A stretch of DNA of 64,000 nucleotides from Anaerolineaceae bacterium (GCA_016124855.1 WGMX01000033.1:59948-123947), one strand, 5' to 3'. Shown: positions 1 through 9,014, counted from the first letter of the stretch. Notes: generated by a model from the letters alone, not told the origin. Numbers and translations are program-made.

Positions 1-2
1 CG

Positions 3-932
3 CTCACATTAATCATCAGCTTTTTGGGCAATGAGTGGTTCAGCATCCTTTCACCACGACGGGTGATGTTGATCTCTCCGGCGATTGCCTTATTGGTGGC
101 GCTGGGATTAGGTCGATTTAGCAACCAGACCAAGGTGTTTCTCCTGTTGGTCATTTTGGTGTACTCGGCGACCAGCGTGGACGATTATTATCCCAAAGCA
201 CCTTGGGATAAAGTCGGCGAGGACATGAGGCGCTACGCTCAACCCGGCGACATGGCATTGATGGAGATCTACTATGACGACACGGTGCTTTACTACTACA
301 CCGATCATGATATGCCAGCAGGAACGGTGGTCAAATCGCTACGGATGTGGCGGCAGTTCGATAAAGATACCTATCCTAACGGCGTGATTGATCTGCTCAG
401 TCAGCACAAAACGGTGTGGTTCACCCATTGGAGTCCTGACCAATCCGGTTTCGATTTCCTCAAGCAGACCGGACATGTTCAAACGGCGTTGATGACCACT
501 TATTGGGGAACGAATCAACTGAATGTTTACCGCTTCGATGTTATTCAGCCACAGCCAGTAGTCACCTACAGTAACGGCATGACCCTGCGCCAGTTCCAGA
601 TTGATCCCGACAAGATGCGGGTAGATCTATGGTGGTCAGCCGACAAGCCGCTCGACAAGGATTACAGTGTGTCGGTGTTTGTGCTGGATGCCAATGGGCA
701 GTTGGTGGCGCAGAAGGATGATTTTCCGTTCCTGAATCAGCGTCCGACGAGCAGTTTCCAACCGAATGAAGTGGTTTATGATCCGCACAGCCTCGAATTG
801 TCCAACCCCCAAGCCCCTCTCCCGTCGGGGAAATATACGGTGGCGGTTAAACTCTACACTTACTACGATGGTCAGCAGTATCCAACGGCAAACGGCGATC
901 CGTGGGAAGTCATCGGCATGATTGAGAAATAG
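3..932 (+). CDS. Membrane glycosyltransferase-like protein, C-terminal part (5' end outside window)
   Basis: The frame is open to the window edge, so the N-terminus is missing; 309 residues are visible. They begin in a membrane segment, continue with a conserved-looking RRVMLISPAIALL segment and one or two more hydrophobic helices, and end in a soluble beta-rich domain of about 230 residues. This layout resembles the C-terminal end of GT39/PMT-type integral membrane glycosyltransferases, which move sugars from lipid carriers on the outer face of the membrane. A short palindromic repeat lies in frame near the 3' end (803-831) and encodes a Pro-rich loop. The family assignment is an inference, because the catalytic N-terminal part cannot be seen. 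Confidence 0.5.
   Translation, partial: LTLIISFLGNEWFSILSPRRVMLISPAIALLVALGLGRFSNQTKVFLLLVILVYSATSVDDYYPKAPWDKVGEDMRRYAQPGDMALMEIYYDDTVLYYYTDHDMPAGTVVKSLRMWRQFDKDTYPNGVIDLLSQHKTVWFTHWSPDQSGFDFLKQTGHVQTALMTTYWGTNQLNVYRFDVIQPQPVVTYSNGMTLRQFQIDPDKMRVDLWWSADKPLDKDYSVSVFVLDANGQLVAQKDDFPFLNQRPTSSFQPNEVVYDPHSLELSNPQAPLPSGKYTVAVKLYTYYDGQQYPTANGDPWEVIGMIEK
803..831. repeat. CCCC-rich palindromic repeat inside a coding region
   Basis: The string AACCCCCAAGCCCCTCTCCC followed by GTCGGGGA resembles the intergenic elements at 48553 and 48655 (CCTCACCCCCTAGCCCC type). Here it is read through in frame as a short Pro-rich loop (SNPQAPLPSG) in the glycosyltransferase-like protein. Confidence 0.5.
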
Positions 933-1022
933 GGTAGCGGTTAACGATTAGCTCAATGCACAATATGCGAAACATGCGGCGAATTCTGCAATTTTTGCAA
1001 TACATCCGCTTAAATTTCCAGG

Positions 1023-1301
1023 TTAGGGATTATGGTCTAAGATGTCGTGTCTGCCGATGTTGCGAAATACACAAATTTGTTCCCCTGTATCAGGGTCTAT
1101 TTGGTATTCAAATGTAAATCGGTAGAAATCATCTACACGACCTTCCCAGATGTTTTTATGTCCCTTCATTTTCTTAACGCCTAGTGAAGGATGTTGAGTG
1201 TTTTCTTGGAAAAGGGCAAAAATCTTCGGTAGTTTTTCCTGAATGGGTTTCGGTAAGTCTTTAAATGCTTTCTTGAACTGCGATGTGCGCTGATACTTCA
1301 T
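1023..1301 (-). CDS. RelE/ParE-superfamily toxin
   Basis: This 92-residue basic protein has the RelE/ParE layout: an N-terminal two-helix hairpin (QFKKAFKDLPKPIQEKLPK), then a four-strand sheet with IWEGRVDDFYRFTFEY and a C-terminal FRNIGRHDIL. Family members are mRNA interferases or gyrase poisons. Its start overlaps the stop of the upstream gene by 4 nt (ATGA), the usual antitoxin-toxin arrangement. The RelE-like branch is favoured by the final GRHDIL segment; the exact target cannot be told from sequence. Confidence 0.8.
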   Translation of the reverse strand: MKYQRTSQFKKAFKDLPKPIQEKLPKIFALFQENTQHPSLGVKKMKGHKNIWEGRVDDFYRFTFEYQIDPDTGEQICVFRNIGRHDILDHNP

Positions 1302-1564
1302 TCATCATCGCTTATCAGGTCAGTCAGAAGATCATCCATTGTGTCAAAAGTTTCAACACGTCCGGCGGCGATGTCCTTATCTGCTGCTTGTTCACCAGCC
1401 TGCCACTGCTGTGTCCAAAAATAGGCTTGGTCGGGATCACGTTCAGAGTCTATTTCAAATAATGCCAACAAATAATCGTCAGGCGCTTTATAACCCCGTT
1501 CGCGGGCAACTTTTTCGATCCGCTGACGCTGCTCATTGGTTACATGGATAACTAACTCGCTCAT
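1298..1564 (-). CDS. Antitoxin partner of the RelE-type toxin
   Basis: This 88-residue acidic protein has an N-terminal segment (SELVIHVTNEQRQRIEKVARERGY) of the ribbon-helix-helix kind and an acidic, probably disordered C-terminus (DDLLTDLISDDE) of the kind that wraps a toxin. It directly precedes and overlaps the toxin gene by 4 nt, so translation is likely coupled. It probably represses its own operon, but no clear operator was found. Confidence 0.7.
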   Translation of the reverse strand: MSELVIHVTNEQRQRIEKVARERGYKAPDDYLLALFEIDSERDPDQAYFWTQQWQAGEQAADKDIAAGRVETFDTMDDLLTDLISDDE

Positions 1565-1605
1565 GGTTCAGCCTCAATACCAGAACATTTTTATAGATTC
1601 TGTGG

Positions 1606-2118
1606 TTAGAGAATGTCATCTACTGCAATGCTAAAACCGGGCAGGACATCTTCACCGTTTAGGGTATCGCCATAGGTCAAAACTTTTACATCACGACCCG
1701 CGAAATAAACTTCGATACTGTCGCCGGGGAATATCAAAATGGACAGTTTTACGCCGTGTTTGATATAGGCTAACGCTTTTTTGCGCTGCGCGGTTTTGGA
1801 CTGTGAGTCAGACCGAATTTCAACAGCCACAATCGGTGGTACGGTGAAATAGTCTTCAGTGGTGGGGATATTGATGCAAATATCAGGGATAAACTTTTCA
1901 CCATTCAATTGGTGCAGCACTTCGGTATACACCACACCAATGGGATTGATTTTCATGTAGATCCCAAATTCGGTCGTCAAGGCAGATTGTATGCGTCCGT
2001 GTACAGCTTTAGGTGACACTTCGACCAATTCCCCATCAATGAAATCAAAACGTTTGTCGGGATGCTGCTCGGCATACACCAAGAATTCTTCGGCAGTCAT
2101 TTCTCTCTGAAATAGCAT
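1606..2118 (-). CDS. Uma2-family (DUF820) PD-(D/E)XK nuclease-like protein
   Basis: The 170-residue protein opens with MTAEEFLVYAEQHPDKRFDFIDGELVE and carries FIPDICI (Asp79) and IVAVEIRSDS (Glu100), the two acidic positions of the Uma2 restriction-like fold, followed by RKKALAYIKHGV. This family is greatly expanded in Cyanobacteria and Chloroflexi and its role is unclear. The gene lies 41 nt upstream of the toxin-antitoxin pair on the same strand. Nuclease activity is a family inference. Confidence 0.85.
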   Translation of the reverse strand: MLFQREMTAEEFLVYAEQHPDKRFDFIDGELVEVSPKAVHGRIQSALTTEFGIYMKINPIGVVYTEVLHQLNGEKFIPDICINIPTTEDYFTVPPIVAVEIRSDSQSKTAQRKKALAYIKHGVKLSILIFPGDSIEVYFAGRDVKVLTYGDTLNGEDVLPGFSIAVDDIL

Positions 2119-2173
2119 GAATTAGTCCCTTACTACAGAACCAAATCTGTTATTTAAAGTATACCATTGGTTG

Positions 2174-2428
2174 TTATTGAATGGGGAGTAGTTTGAGACG
2201 CGCTTTAGCTTTCACCAGCGTTAAGATGTGATCGATTTCACGAAACTCTTCAATTTCCGCACGTTCTTCGTCAGTTAGACTCCCTGTGCGATTCTTCTCA
2301 AGGAGTTCGTGCGCCCGTATTTGTAAGTCATCAGGAAGGCGATAAGCAGCGATTTCTGCCAATGCAGCGCCAGAGGCAAGAAAATCCGTGACCACATCGG
2401 TAACTGTTTTATCGGATGCAACAGGCAT
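2174..2428 (-). CDS. Small acidic helical protein, antitoxin-like
   Basis: The protein is 84 residues if it starts at the ATG at 2428, which has GAGG six bases upstream; in-frame ATGs further upstream lack a ribosome site. It is mostly helical with an acidic middle (LTDEERAEIEEFREIDHIL) and a basic C-terminus (VKAKARLKL). Similar short proteins sit beside HNH or toxin genes in Chloroflexi and Cyanobacteria, which suggests a chaperone or antitoxin role, but no toxin is directly adjacent. Its own extended -10 promoter is visible at 2454-2462. Confidence 0.6.
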   Translation of the reverse strand: MPVASDKTVTDVVTDFLASGAALAEIAAYRLPDDLQIRAHELLEKNRTGSLTDEERAEIEEFREIDHILTLVKAKARLKLLPIQ

Positions 2429-2453
2429 AACAACCTCACACATCTTTTTGCAC

Positions 2454-2462
2454 ATTATAGCA
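2454..2462 (-). promoter_or_regulatory. Extended -10 promoter for the small acidic protein
   Basis: On the minus strand the sequence reads TGCTATAAT, an extended -10 (TGn-TATAAT), about 26 bases upstream of the ATG at 2428. No good -35 is visible, as is common for extended -10 promoters. Confidence 0.5.
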
Positions 2463-2497
2463 AACTCACCTCGTAATCGCTGACTACGAGGTGAGTT
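2463..2497 (-). terminator. 13-bp perfect hairpin after the arabinofuranosidase gene
   Basis: AACTCACCTCGTA and TACGAGGTGAGTT are exact reverse complements separated by 9 nt. The hairpin sits 11 nt after the minus-strand arabinofuranosidase stop and is followed by TTTG, so it probably ends that transcript. It abuts the promoter of the next gene. Confidence 0.65.
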
Positions 2498-2508
2498 CAA
2501 TTTATGTC

Positions 2509-4014
2509 TTACGCGAATTCGATGGTTGCCATGGAGTGGGCGGGGAGTTCGATGCGCCATTGATTGCTGCCATCGGCAGTGACGGAAAGGTCAGCGAGAG
2601 CGATACTATCCGGCTTCTCGATGCTGTTCTGGGCGCGAGGGCTGTCACCAGCGAGGATACGTGCTTTAACCACTTGCTTGAGGCCAGAAGTCACCAATGT
2701 AACCGAAGCAGCTTGGTCAAAGTGACGGTTAATCAAGGTGACGGCGGTTCCGCTGTTGTTGGTGGAAGCGGTGGCACTGACGGCGCTAGATGCGACATTG
2801 AATTGACCATTGGGAACCGAAGTGCCGTGCGTGACTTCGATGGGCAGAGCAGTTGCGCCGATATGCGGTGTGTGCAGTTGCAGCGCGTAATAAGTCGGCG
2901 TCAACCACATCGCCGCGCCTTCGGTCATGACTGGCGCATGAAGCACATTCACGATTTGCGCCAAATTCGCCAGAGTGAGCACATTACATTGACGGTGGAA
3001 AACTTCCAAAGCGATACCTGCCGCCAGCGCATCCCGCATGGTATCCGCTTGTTCATAGGACAGCGGTTCACGCATCAATTCATGGGTTGGCCCCCACGGA
3101 CGCGCTTCGGGATGCCACACGCCCCACTCATCAAGCGCAATGCCGATGGGCTTGACACCCGCAGGCGTATATTCACGGATGAAACCGGAGGTGGTTTCGA
3201 TGAAGTTTTCGGTATCTTGAGCCTCAGCTAACAAATTATAGTATTGATCTTCGGTAAAATTGGTTTCGGCATTCCCGTTAATCCAATAGCGGTGAATCGA
3301 GAAGTGATCCATCAAGCCATAGTGATTACGATTGGTACGGATGACCTCTTCATTCCATGCGTCATTGTGTCCGCAGATGACGAGTTCAGCTTTGGGGTCA
3401 ACATGACGGAGCATGGTGGCGTAACGGCGATATTCTTGGGCATAGGTCGCGGCATCATAACTGCCACCGCAGCCCCAGTTTTCATTGCCCACGCCCCATA
3501 ACTTGACACCGAATGGCGCAGGCGAACCGTTGGCAGCACGTTCGCGAGTGAGATCAGTGCTAATGCTGGCGTTGCAATATTCTACACAATCGCACATCTC
3601 TTGTACCGAACCGCTGCCCATGTTTCCGGCAAGATAGGGTTCCGCGCCGATTAAACGGCAGAAAGCGATAAATTCATGTGTGCCGAGGCCGTTATCATCT
3701 TCGACTTGCAAGCCGCAGGACATCCCCAAACGGCGCGGACGACTTTCCGGCGCACCGATGCCATCGCGCCAATGATAATGATCGGCGTAGCAGCCACCGG
3801 GCCAGCGCAGCATCGGAACCGGCATGGCCTTCAGCGCATTCACCACATCGGTGCGGAAGCCGCCAATATTCGGGATGTCCTTGTTGCCGAGTCCTACCCA
3901 CAGGCCGTCGTAGCAGCAGCGTTCCAGATGCTCGGCGAAATGCCCGTACAGGCGCGGCGAAATCGTACCGATGGGAGCATCGGCACGGAGGGTAAGTGTC
4001 GTGTCAATTGTCAT
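2509..4014 (-). CDS. GH51 alpha-L-arabinofuranosidase
   Basis: This 501-residue enzyme should release terminal L-arabinofuranose from arabinan or arabinoxylan oligosaccharides. It has the GH51 (beta/alpha)8 barrel with the acid/base Glu178 in WGVGNENWGCGG and the nucleophile Glu296 in IALDEWGVW, then a C-terminal beta domain. No signal peptide is seen, so it is probably cytoplasmic. The ATG at 4014 is chosen over one five codons upstream because GGAGGT sits 7 nt before it and overlaps the upstream ATG. The gene stands alone on its strand with a hairpin terminator after it. Confidence 0.95.
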   Translation of the reverse strand: MTIDTTLTLRADAPIGTISPRLYGHFAEHLERCCYDGLWVGLGNKDIPNIGGFRTDVVNALKAMPVPMLRWPGGCYADHYHWRDGIGAPESRPRRLGMSCGLQVEDDNGLGTHEFIAFCRLIGAEPYLAGNMGSGSVQEMCDCVEYCNASISTDLTRERAANGSPAPFGVKLWGVGNENWGCGGSYDAATYAQEYRRYATMLRHVDPKAELVICGHNDAWNEEVIRTNRNHYGLMDHFSIHRYWINGNAETNFTEDQYYNLLAEAQDTENFIETTSGFIREYTPAGVKPIGIALDEWGVWHPEARPWGPTHELMREPLSYEQADTMRDALAAGIALEVFHRQCNVLTLANLAQIVNVLHAPVMTEGAAMWLTPTYYALQLHTPHIGATALPIEVTHGTSVPNGQFNVASSAVSATASTNNSGTAVTLINRHFDQAASVTLVTSGLKQVVKARILAGDSPRAQNSIEKPDSIALADLSVTADGSNQWRIELPAHSMATIEFA

Positions 4015-4099
4015 GGGTCGTACCTCCAATAGCGTAAATTCTGCTTATGTTGGAAGTATTAACCCAGACTCGCCAAAAAAGCTAATGAGGTGGAGAAAT

Positions 4100-4137
4100 A
4101 ACCCCCACCTTAATCCTCCCCCGTAAACAGGGGAGGA
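4100..4137. repeat. CCCC-rich palindromic intergenic repeat
   Basis: AACCCCCACCTTAATCCTCC continues into CCCGTAAACAGGGGAGGA; CCTCCCC pairs with GGGGAGG. It belongs to the same loose family as the elements at 18791 and 48655. It sits between the divisions of two minus-strand transcripts. Confidence 0.55.
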
Positions 4138-4185
4138 AACCATGCGCGAGGCTTCTACATTGGATATTCTAAAAATTGCGAATTT

Positions 4186-4827
4186 TTACTTGACGACGAT
4201 TTTATGCTCGACGGCTAAAGCGACTGCTTGAGTCCGGCTGGTCGTTCCCATCTTCGAGAAGATATTGCTCAAGTGATTTTTGACCGTCGAGTTGCTAATC
4301 ATCAGCCGTTCGGCAATCTCGCGGTTGTTCAAACCTTCGACCAACCACGCCAATACCTCGCGCTCACGTTCGCTGAGATCGTGACCGATTTCCGGCGGAC
4401 GGCGGGTCGCGCTGATGAGTGCCTGTGTCGCTTCCGGAGCAAGTGTCGATTTGCCTTGGGCTGCTTTGCGAACGGCCTGTGCCAATTCATCCACCGATAC
4501 GTTCTTCATCAAATAGCTAATCGCGCCGGCTTTGAGAGCGCTTTGAATGAGGGCATCTTCGCTGGAACTGGTGAGCGCGATAACCTGTGTGTCAGGACAG
4601 CTTTCGCGGATAAGTTGAGTAGCAGTCGCGCCGTCCATATTCGGCATCAACATATCCATCAACACAATATCCGGCTTATAACGCTGAGCCAACATGATGC
4701 CCGCTTGACCGTCACCGGCATCCCCGACCACTTCAAAATCGTCAAAGTTCTCAAGCAAAGCGATGAGCCCTTTGCGAACCATGTGATGATCATCAACGAC
4801 CAATACCCGAATTTTCTCTGCTGCCAT
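4186..4827 (-). CDS. NarL/LuxR-type response regulator
   Basis: This 213-residue protein has a receiver domain (residues 6-122, DD at 12-13, phospho-acceptor Asp58 in IVLMDMLMP, Lys108) and a LuxR-type helix-turn-helix (about 145-210, LSEREREVLAWLVEGLNNREIA and NSTVKNHLSNIFSK split around residue 180). It is the last gene of a six-gene minus-strand operon and lies 12 nt after a kinase of the NarX/DegS type, which is the natural partner of NarL-type regulators. It is probably the DNA-binding output of the cascade. Confidence 0.92.
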   Translation of the reverse strand: MAAEKIRVLVVDDHHMVRKGLIALLENFDDFEVVGDAGDGQAGIMLAQRYKPDIVLMDMLMPNMDGATATQLIRESCPDTQVIALTSSSEDALIQSALKAGAISYLMKNVSVDELAQAVRKAAQGKSTLAPEATQALISATRRPPEIGHDLSEREREVLAWLVEGLNNREIAERLMISNSTVKNHLSNIFSKMGTTSRTQAVALAVEHKIVVK

Positions 4828-4839
4828 AATTCTTTTACC

Positions 4840-6285
4840 CTATTGACTATCTTCTGACCAAACGACTTGAATACGCGTACCTTCTCCAAGAGCACTTTCA
4901 ACATTTAGCGCTGCATTAATCGACTCGGCCCTTTCCTGCATGATATTCATGCCGAGGCTGGATGGTTTGCGAGTCGACATATCGAATCCTTTTCCATCGT
5001 CAGTAATCGTCAAAACGATTTTTCTGTTCGTCCACTCCAAGCGAATAATGACGCGGTTGGCCTGCGCGTGTTTCATGATGTTATTGAGCGCCTCTTGCAC
5101 CGTGCGGTATAGTGTGACCTGTACATCCGGCAGGAGCGTGGGAATGTCGTCAAGCGCAGTGCTAATTTCAATGGCCGTGCGGCTTTGAAAGGTTTTTGCC
5201 AGTTGTTCGATTAAGGTAGCTAGGCCAACCTGTGTCAGTGAGGCGGGACGGAGTTCAAGCAGCAGCAAACGCATTTCCGCAAGGGCGCTGGTGGTCAACT
5301 GCTGGAGTTGTTCCAACAGGCCATAAGCTTTTTTAGGATTGGCTTCCCACTGGCGCAGGGCTGACTCGGCCATAACAGTGCTGCTAAAAAGCGTCTGGCT
5401 GACTGAATCGTGCAGTTCACGCGCTAAACGCTGGCGTTCTTCTGCGGCGGCCAATTTTTCGGCATTCTTGCGTTCACTGGCTTCGATCAAAATACGCTGG
5501 GTAATATCAGTATAGTGTTCGATACGTCCGCCCGCATAGATGCCCGCGCGGATGGGTTGGCTCCAATGTTCCAACCAACGTTCCTGCCGGTCGCCTTCGG
5601 GCGTGACCTTGCATACCAACCGACGGTCAAATGCGTTGTCGCGGTAGGCGGATAATAAACTGCTCGCATAACCTTCCATGTCTTCAAAAATACATTTTAG
5701 TTTATTTTCAATCAATAGACGTTTATCATGTCCTAATAATTCTTCGCGGACGATGCCGAAGTAGACCTCAATCGCCACGTTCACCCAAACCACTTTAAAG
5801 TCGCGGTCGAGGATTAAGACACCAACGGTTGTGGTATCGAACACATCATTAATGAGGGAGCGGTATTCTTCTTGACTCTGGCGCAGTTGAAGATCGATGC
5901 GATGCCGTTCAATGGCGTAACGGATAGTACGGGACAATAATTTTGGATGCGAGTCGTTCTTGAGCAGGTAATCCTGCGCACCCATTTGCACCGCTTGAAT
6001 GCCCAAGGTCTGGTCATCAAAGCCAGTTAAGACGACAATCGGGACATCATTAATGACGCTGCGAATCTTTTGCAGCGTATCCAGACCAAAACTATCGGGC
6101 AAGGAAAGATCAAGCAGCACGACCTGAAAAAAATCCTCGACTAATGCATTGATTCCATCCTGCAAATTATCGGCAAGGCTCACCATAAAAACGACTTCGG
6201 TCGCGTCGCGCAGCTGCTCGCGAATCAAACGGGCATCGCCGGGATTATCTTCGATTAGAAGGACGGAAATCGAGTTCTCGTTCAC
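4840..6285 (-). CDS. REC-PAS-HisKA_3 sensor kinase (receiver domain at the N-terminus)
   Basis: This 481-residue soluble protein begins with a receiver domain (residues 6-122, Asp59 in VVLLDLSLP, Lys109 in YLLKND), then a PAS domain (about 140-265), a NarX-type dimerisation/phospho-acceptor domain (His292 in ARELHDSVSQTLF) and a HATPase domain with DDGKGFD. A receiver ahead of the kinase means the kinase can itself be a target of an upstream phosphotransfer. It lies 9 nt after a CheY/Rcp1-like regulator and 12 nt before the NarL-type regulator, so it likely phosphorylates the latter. Confidence 0.9.
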   Translation of the reverse strand: MNENSISVLLIEDNPGDARLIREQLRDATEVVFMVSLADNLQDGINALVEDFFQVVLLDLSLPDSFGLDTLQKIRSVINDVPIVVLTGFDDQTLGIQAVQMGAQDYLLKNDSHPKLLSRTIRYAIERHRIDLQLRQSQEEYRSLINDVFDTTTVGVLILDRDFKVVWVNVAIEVYFGIVREELLGHDKRLLIENKLKCIFEDMEGYASSLLSAYRDNAFDRRLVCKVTPEGDRQERWLEHWSQPIRAGIYAGGRIEHYTDITQRILIEASERKNAEKLAAAEERQRLARELHDSVSQTLFSSTVMAESALRQWEANPKKAYGLLEQLQQLTTSALAEMRLLLLELRPASLTQVGLATLIEQLAKTFQSRTAIEISTALDDIPTLLPDVQVTLYRTVQEALNNIMKHAQANRVIIRLEWTNRKIVLTITDDGKGFDMSTRKPSSLGMNIMQERAESINAALNVESALGEGTRIQVVWSEDSQ

Positions 6286-6294
6286 AACCTGTCC

Positions 6295-6729
6295 TCAAGT
6301 GGGTGGTAATCGAACAATGCTGAACCAGAAATGTTCAATACTCTTGACCACATTAATAAATTGGGTGAAATCAACCGGTTTGCTGATGTAACAGTTGGCA
6401 TGTAGGTTGTAGGTGATAAAAATATCGGTTTCGTTGGATGAGGTGGTCAGCACGACCACCGGAATGCGCTTCAGGTTTTCATCGTTCTTAATTTCCTGCA
6501 AGACCTGCCGCCCATCCATGCGCGGTAGATTTAAATCCAGAAGGATTAAATCAGGGCGGGGAGCGTTGGTGTATTGTTCTTGCCGGCGTAAGAAGGCCAT
6601 CGCTTCGACACCATCCGGTACAACACTCAGGTTGTTATACAGTTTGCTGTCTTTCAGCGCTTCTTGAGTCAGGCGCACATCGCCCGGACTATCTTCGACC
6701 AACAAGATTTCGACTGCTTCTACATTCAC
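6295..6729 (-). CDS. Rcp1-type single-domain response regulator
   Basis: This is a 144-residue stand-alone receiver: acidic pair in VEDSPGD, phospho-acceptor Asp65 in LILLDLNLPRMDG, Thr in VVVLTTS, Lys in YISKPVDF. Such regulators pair with phytochrome-like kinases. I chose the GTG at 6729, which has GGAG about 9 nt upstream and lies 2 nt after the stop of the upstream kinase gene, over a longer open frame that would overlap the kinase. With no output domain it probably passes phosphate on or acts by protein contact. Confidence 0.85.
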   Translation of the reverse strand: MNVEAVEILLVEDSPGDVRLTQEALKDSKLYNNLSVVPDGVEAMAFLRRQEQYTNAPRPDLILLDLNLPRMDGRQVLQEIKNDENLKRIPVVVLTTSSNETDIFITYNLHANCYISKPVDFTQFINVVKSIEHFWFSIVRLPPT

Positions 6730-6731
6730 GA

Positions 6732-9014
6732 CTATTTTCTCCAATTCGTGGAAGGGACTGTAAACCAGAACGTGGTTCCAGTACCCGGTGTGGATTCTGC
6801 CCATATCCGTCCACCATGATGTTCCACTACTTTTTTACAAATCGCAAGTCCAATGCCAGTGCCGGGATAGCGATCTTTGGTATGGAGGCGTTGAAAAATG
6901 ATGAAGATGCGATCTACATATTGAGGCTCAATGCCAATGCCATTATCTTGGATAGAAAATTTCCATACATTCCCGTTTAGCTCGGCGCTGACTTTGACCT
7001 TAGGCGGATTCTCCCCGTGAAATTTGATCGAGTTGCTAAGTAAATTCTGGAATAGTTGGACGAACTGCGCCTCGTTGCCCACAATACCCGGCAGCGACCC
7101 GTAAGTGATTTCAGCAGCGGTTTCCTTGATCTGCATTTGCAGATTGGTAATGGCCTGTTCGAGCGCTTTGGTGCTGTCAAATTGGGCAAAATTTTGTTCG
7201 CCGGTCTTGACGCGGGAGTAGGCCAGCAGGTCATTAATCAGCGCCTTCATACGCGTCGCGCCGTCCACAGCATAGGCGATGAAATCCGTTGCATCTTGGT
7301 CAAGCTGGCTTTTATAGCGCCGTTCAAGCAGTTGCAGATAACTGGTAATCATGCGTAAAGGTTCTTGCAGGTCATGCGAAGCCACATACGCAAATTGTTC
7401 GAGCTGCTCATTGGAGCGCGTTAAATCCAGCGTAGACTGCTGCAAAGCCATTTCGTCGGCTTTACGCTGGCTAATGTCCATTATCAGCCCACACGTACCA
7501 ATGATTTGTCCATTCTCATCGGTCAAAATACTGTAATGCGCTTCAACAGGCACAATGCGTCCATTTTTGGCAATCATGCGGAATTGTATTGACGCCGATA
7601 AATCCCCACGCTCGTAAATCTCCCGCGCTTCTTTCTGGCTGGTTTCGATGTCGTCAGGATAAGTAATTTTCTGCCCGAAATTGGGAATCGTCAGCCAATT
7701 TTCGCGCGGGTAACCCAACATTTTTTCGGCATAGCTGTTAACAAATTCAAGGCGCTGCGTGTCACTTCCGGGAACCAAGATTGACTCCCAGACAATCCCC
7801 GGTATATTGGCGAGGATGTTCTCCAAGCGTTTTTGCTGTGCTGCCAGCAGCATAGTGAGTTGATTACGTTCCTTTTCCGCTTTTTGACGGTCACTGATGT
7901 CGCGAAATACCATGACCGCACCGACTATTGCGCCGAATTGGTCTTTGATCGGGGCGACGTTGTAGCCAATTGGAACTTCGGTTTTGTCCTTATTAATCAA
8001 GAGGCTGGGCGTACTAACATCCACCGGTACAGCATCTTTCAATACCGTAGGGATGGGGTTGAAGATCAGTTTGCCTTTGTGTTCACTGATAATGCTCACA
8101 ATATCTTCAAAAGGCTTACCTAACGCTTCTTCCTGCTTCCATCCGGTCAACTTCTCGGCCATTGGATTGATCAGTTCTACACGGCCTTCGGCATCGGTTG
8201 CAATGACACCGTTGTTAATACTTGCCAGCATGGTTTGCAGCCGTGTGTGGGCGTTCCTCAGCTTGACTTCGGCCTCTTTGTCCTCCGTGATGTCTTTCAT
8301 GATGTTAATCGACATCTCGACGTGTCCGTTTTGGTCAAAGACGGGCGATGCCTTAAAATTCATCCAGTGGGTGGAGTCATTAGGGACCGAATACCATTTA
8401 AAATTCATTTCACTGGTCTTAGCTTCTTTAAACACCCTGCTAATGGGATGTTTTTCAAATGCCAGCGGTTTATTGTCATCATCGAATATTTTGTAATTGG
8501 ACCGGATTTTGCTAATCGGTGTAGCGATCATTTCCGTGGAAGAATTAAACCCGGCGAAACGGGCAGCAGATTCATTGGCAAACAATAATTCGCCGTTCGG
8601 ACTTTGCGCGGTCACGCCGTCGGTAATGCTCTGCAAAACGACCTGAAGTTGATCTCGTGATTGGCGTAAAGCTCTTTCGGTTCGCAGTCTGCTTTCCTCC
8701 ATAATACTGATGATCAAAACAATCAATGCAAATAAACCGATAACCGGTATATCTGTTACTGCCACCCCAAAACTGAACCCGGTCCCCAGAAAAAAGTAAT
8801 CTAAGAAAATTCCTGAAATCAATCCAGACAACAAGCCGTGTTTAACCCCTCCATACCATCCACTGATTAGGACGGCGATGATGAAAAACAACAGTGTCGT
8901 TCTGACGAGATAAGGCGCAAACAGCAGCGAAGCGAGCAGTGCCAAAATCGGCATCATAATCGCCACTGCATACGGGTTAATGCGTACTGAATCGGATTCT
9001 GGCAGACGGATCAT
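6732..9014 (-). CDS. Membrane multi-PAS histidine kinase
   Basis: This 760-residue kinase has an N-terminal block of three to four membrane helices (residues 15-105) resembling the DUF4118 module of KdpD, then three PAS/PAC domains (about 120-245, 255-378 and 395-516). These are followed by a HisKA domain with His547 in FAYVASHDLQEPLR and a HATPase domain with NLLSNSIKF, DNGIGIEP and GTGIGLAICKK. The HDLQEPL type kinase is the usual partner of Rcp1-type receivers, and one follows 2 nt downstream. Its start overlaps the Nudix gene stop by 4 nt. The stimulus is unknown; several PAS domains suggest redox, light or small-ligand sensing. Confidence 0.92.
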   Translation of the reverse strand: MIRLPESDSVRINPYAVAIMMPILALLASLLFAPYLVRTTLLFFIIAVLISGWYGGVKHGLLSGLISGIFLDYFFLGTGFSFGVAVTDIPVIGLFALIVLIISIMEESRLRTERALRQSRDQLQVVLQSITDGVTAQSPNGELLFANESAARFAGFNSSTEMIATPISKIRSNYKIFDDDNKPLAFEKHPISRVFKEAKTSEMNFKWYSVPNDSTHWMNFKASPVFDQNGHVEMSINIMKDITEDKEAEVKLRNAHTRLQTMLASINNGVIATDAEGRVELINPMAEKLTGWKQEEALGKPFEDIVSIISEHKGKLIFNPIPTVLKDAVPVDVSTPSLLINKDKTEVPIGYNVAPIKDQFGAIVGAVMVFRDISDRQKAEKERNQLTMLLAAQQKRLENILANIPGIVWESILVPGSDTQRLEFVNSYAEKMLGYPRENWLTIPNFGQKITYPDDIETSQKEAREIYERGDLSASIQFRMIAKNGRIVPVEAHYSILTDENGQIIGTCGLIMDISQRKADEMALQQSTLDLTRSNEQLEQFAYVASHDLQEPLRMITSYLQLLERRYKSQLDQDATDFIAYAVDGATRMKALINDLLAYSRVKTGEQNFAQFDSTKALEQAITNLQMQIKETAAEITYGSLPGIVGNEAQFVQLFQNLLSNSIKFHGENPPKVKVSAELNGNVWKFSIQDNGIGIEPQYVDRIFIIFQRLHTKDRYPGTGIGLAICKKVVEHHGGRIWAESTPGTGTTFWFTVPSTNWRK

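Noticed and set aside
2491..3231. 246-residue plus-strand open frame opposite the arabinofuranosidase
   Set aside because: Antisense shadow of a well-supported GH51 gene.
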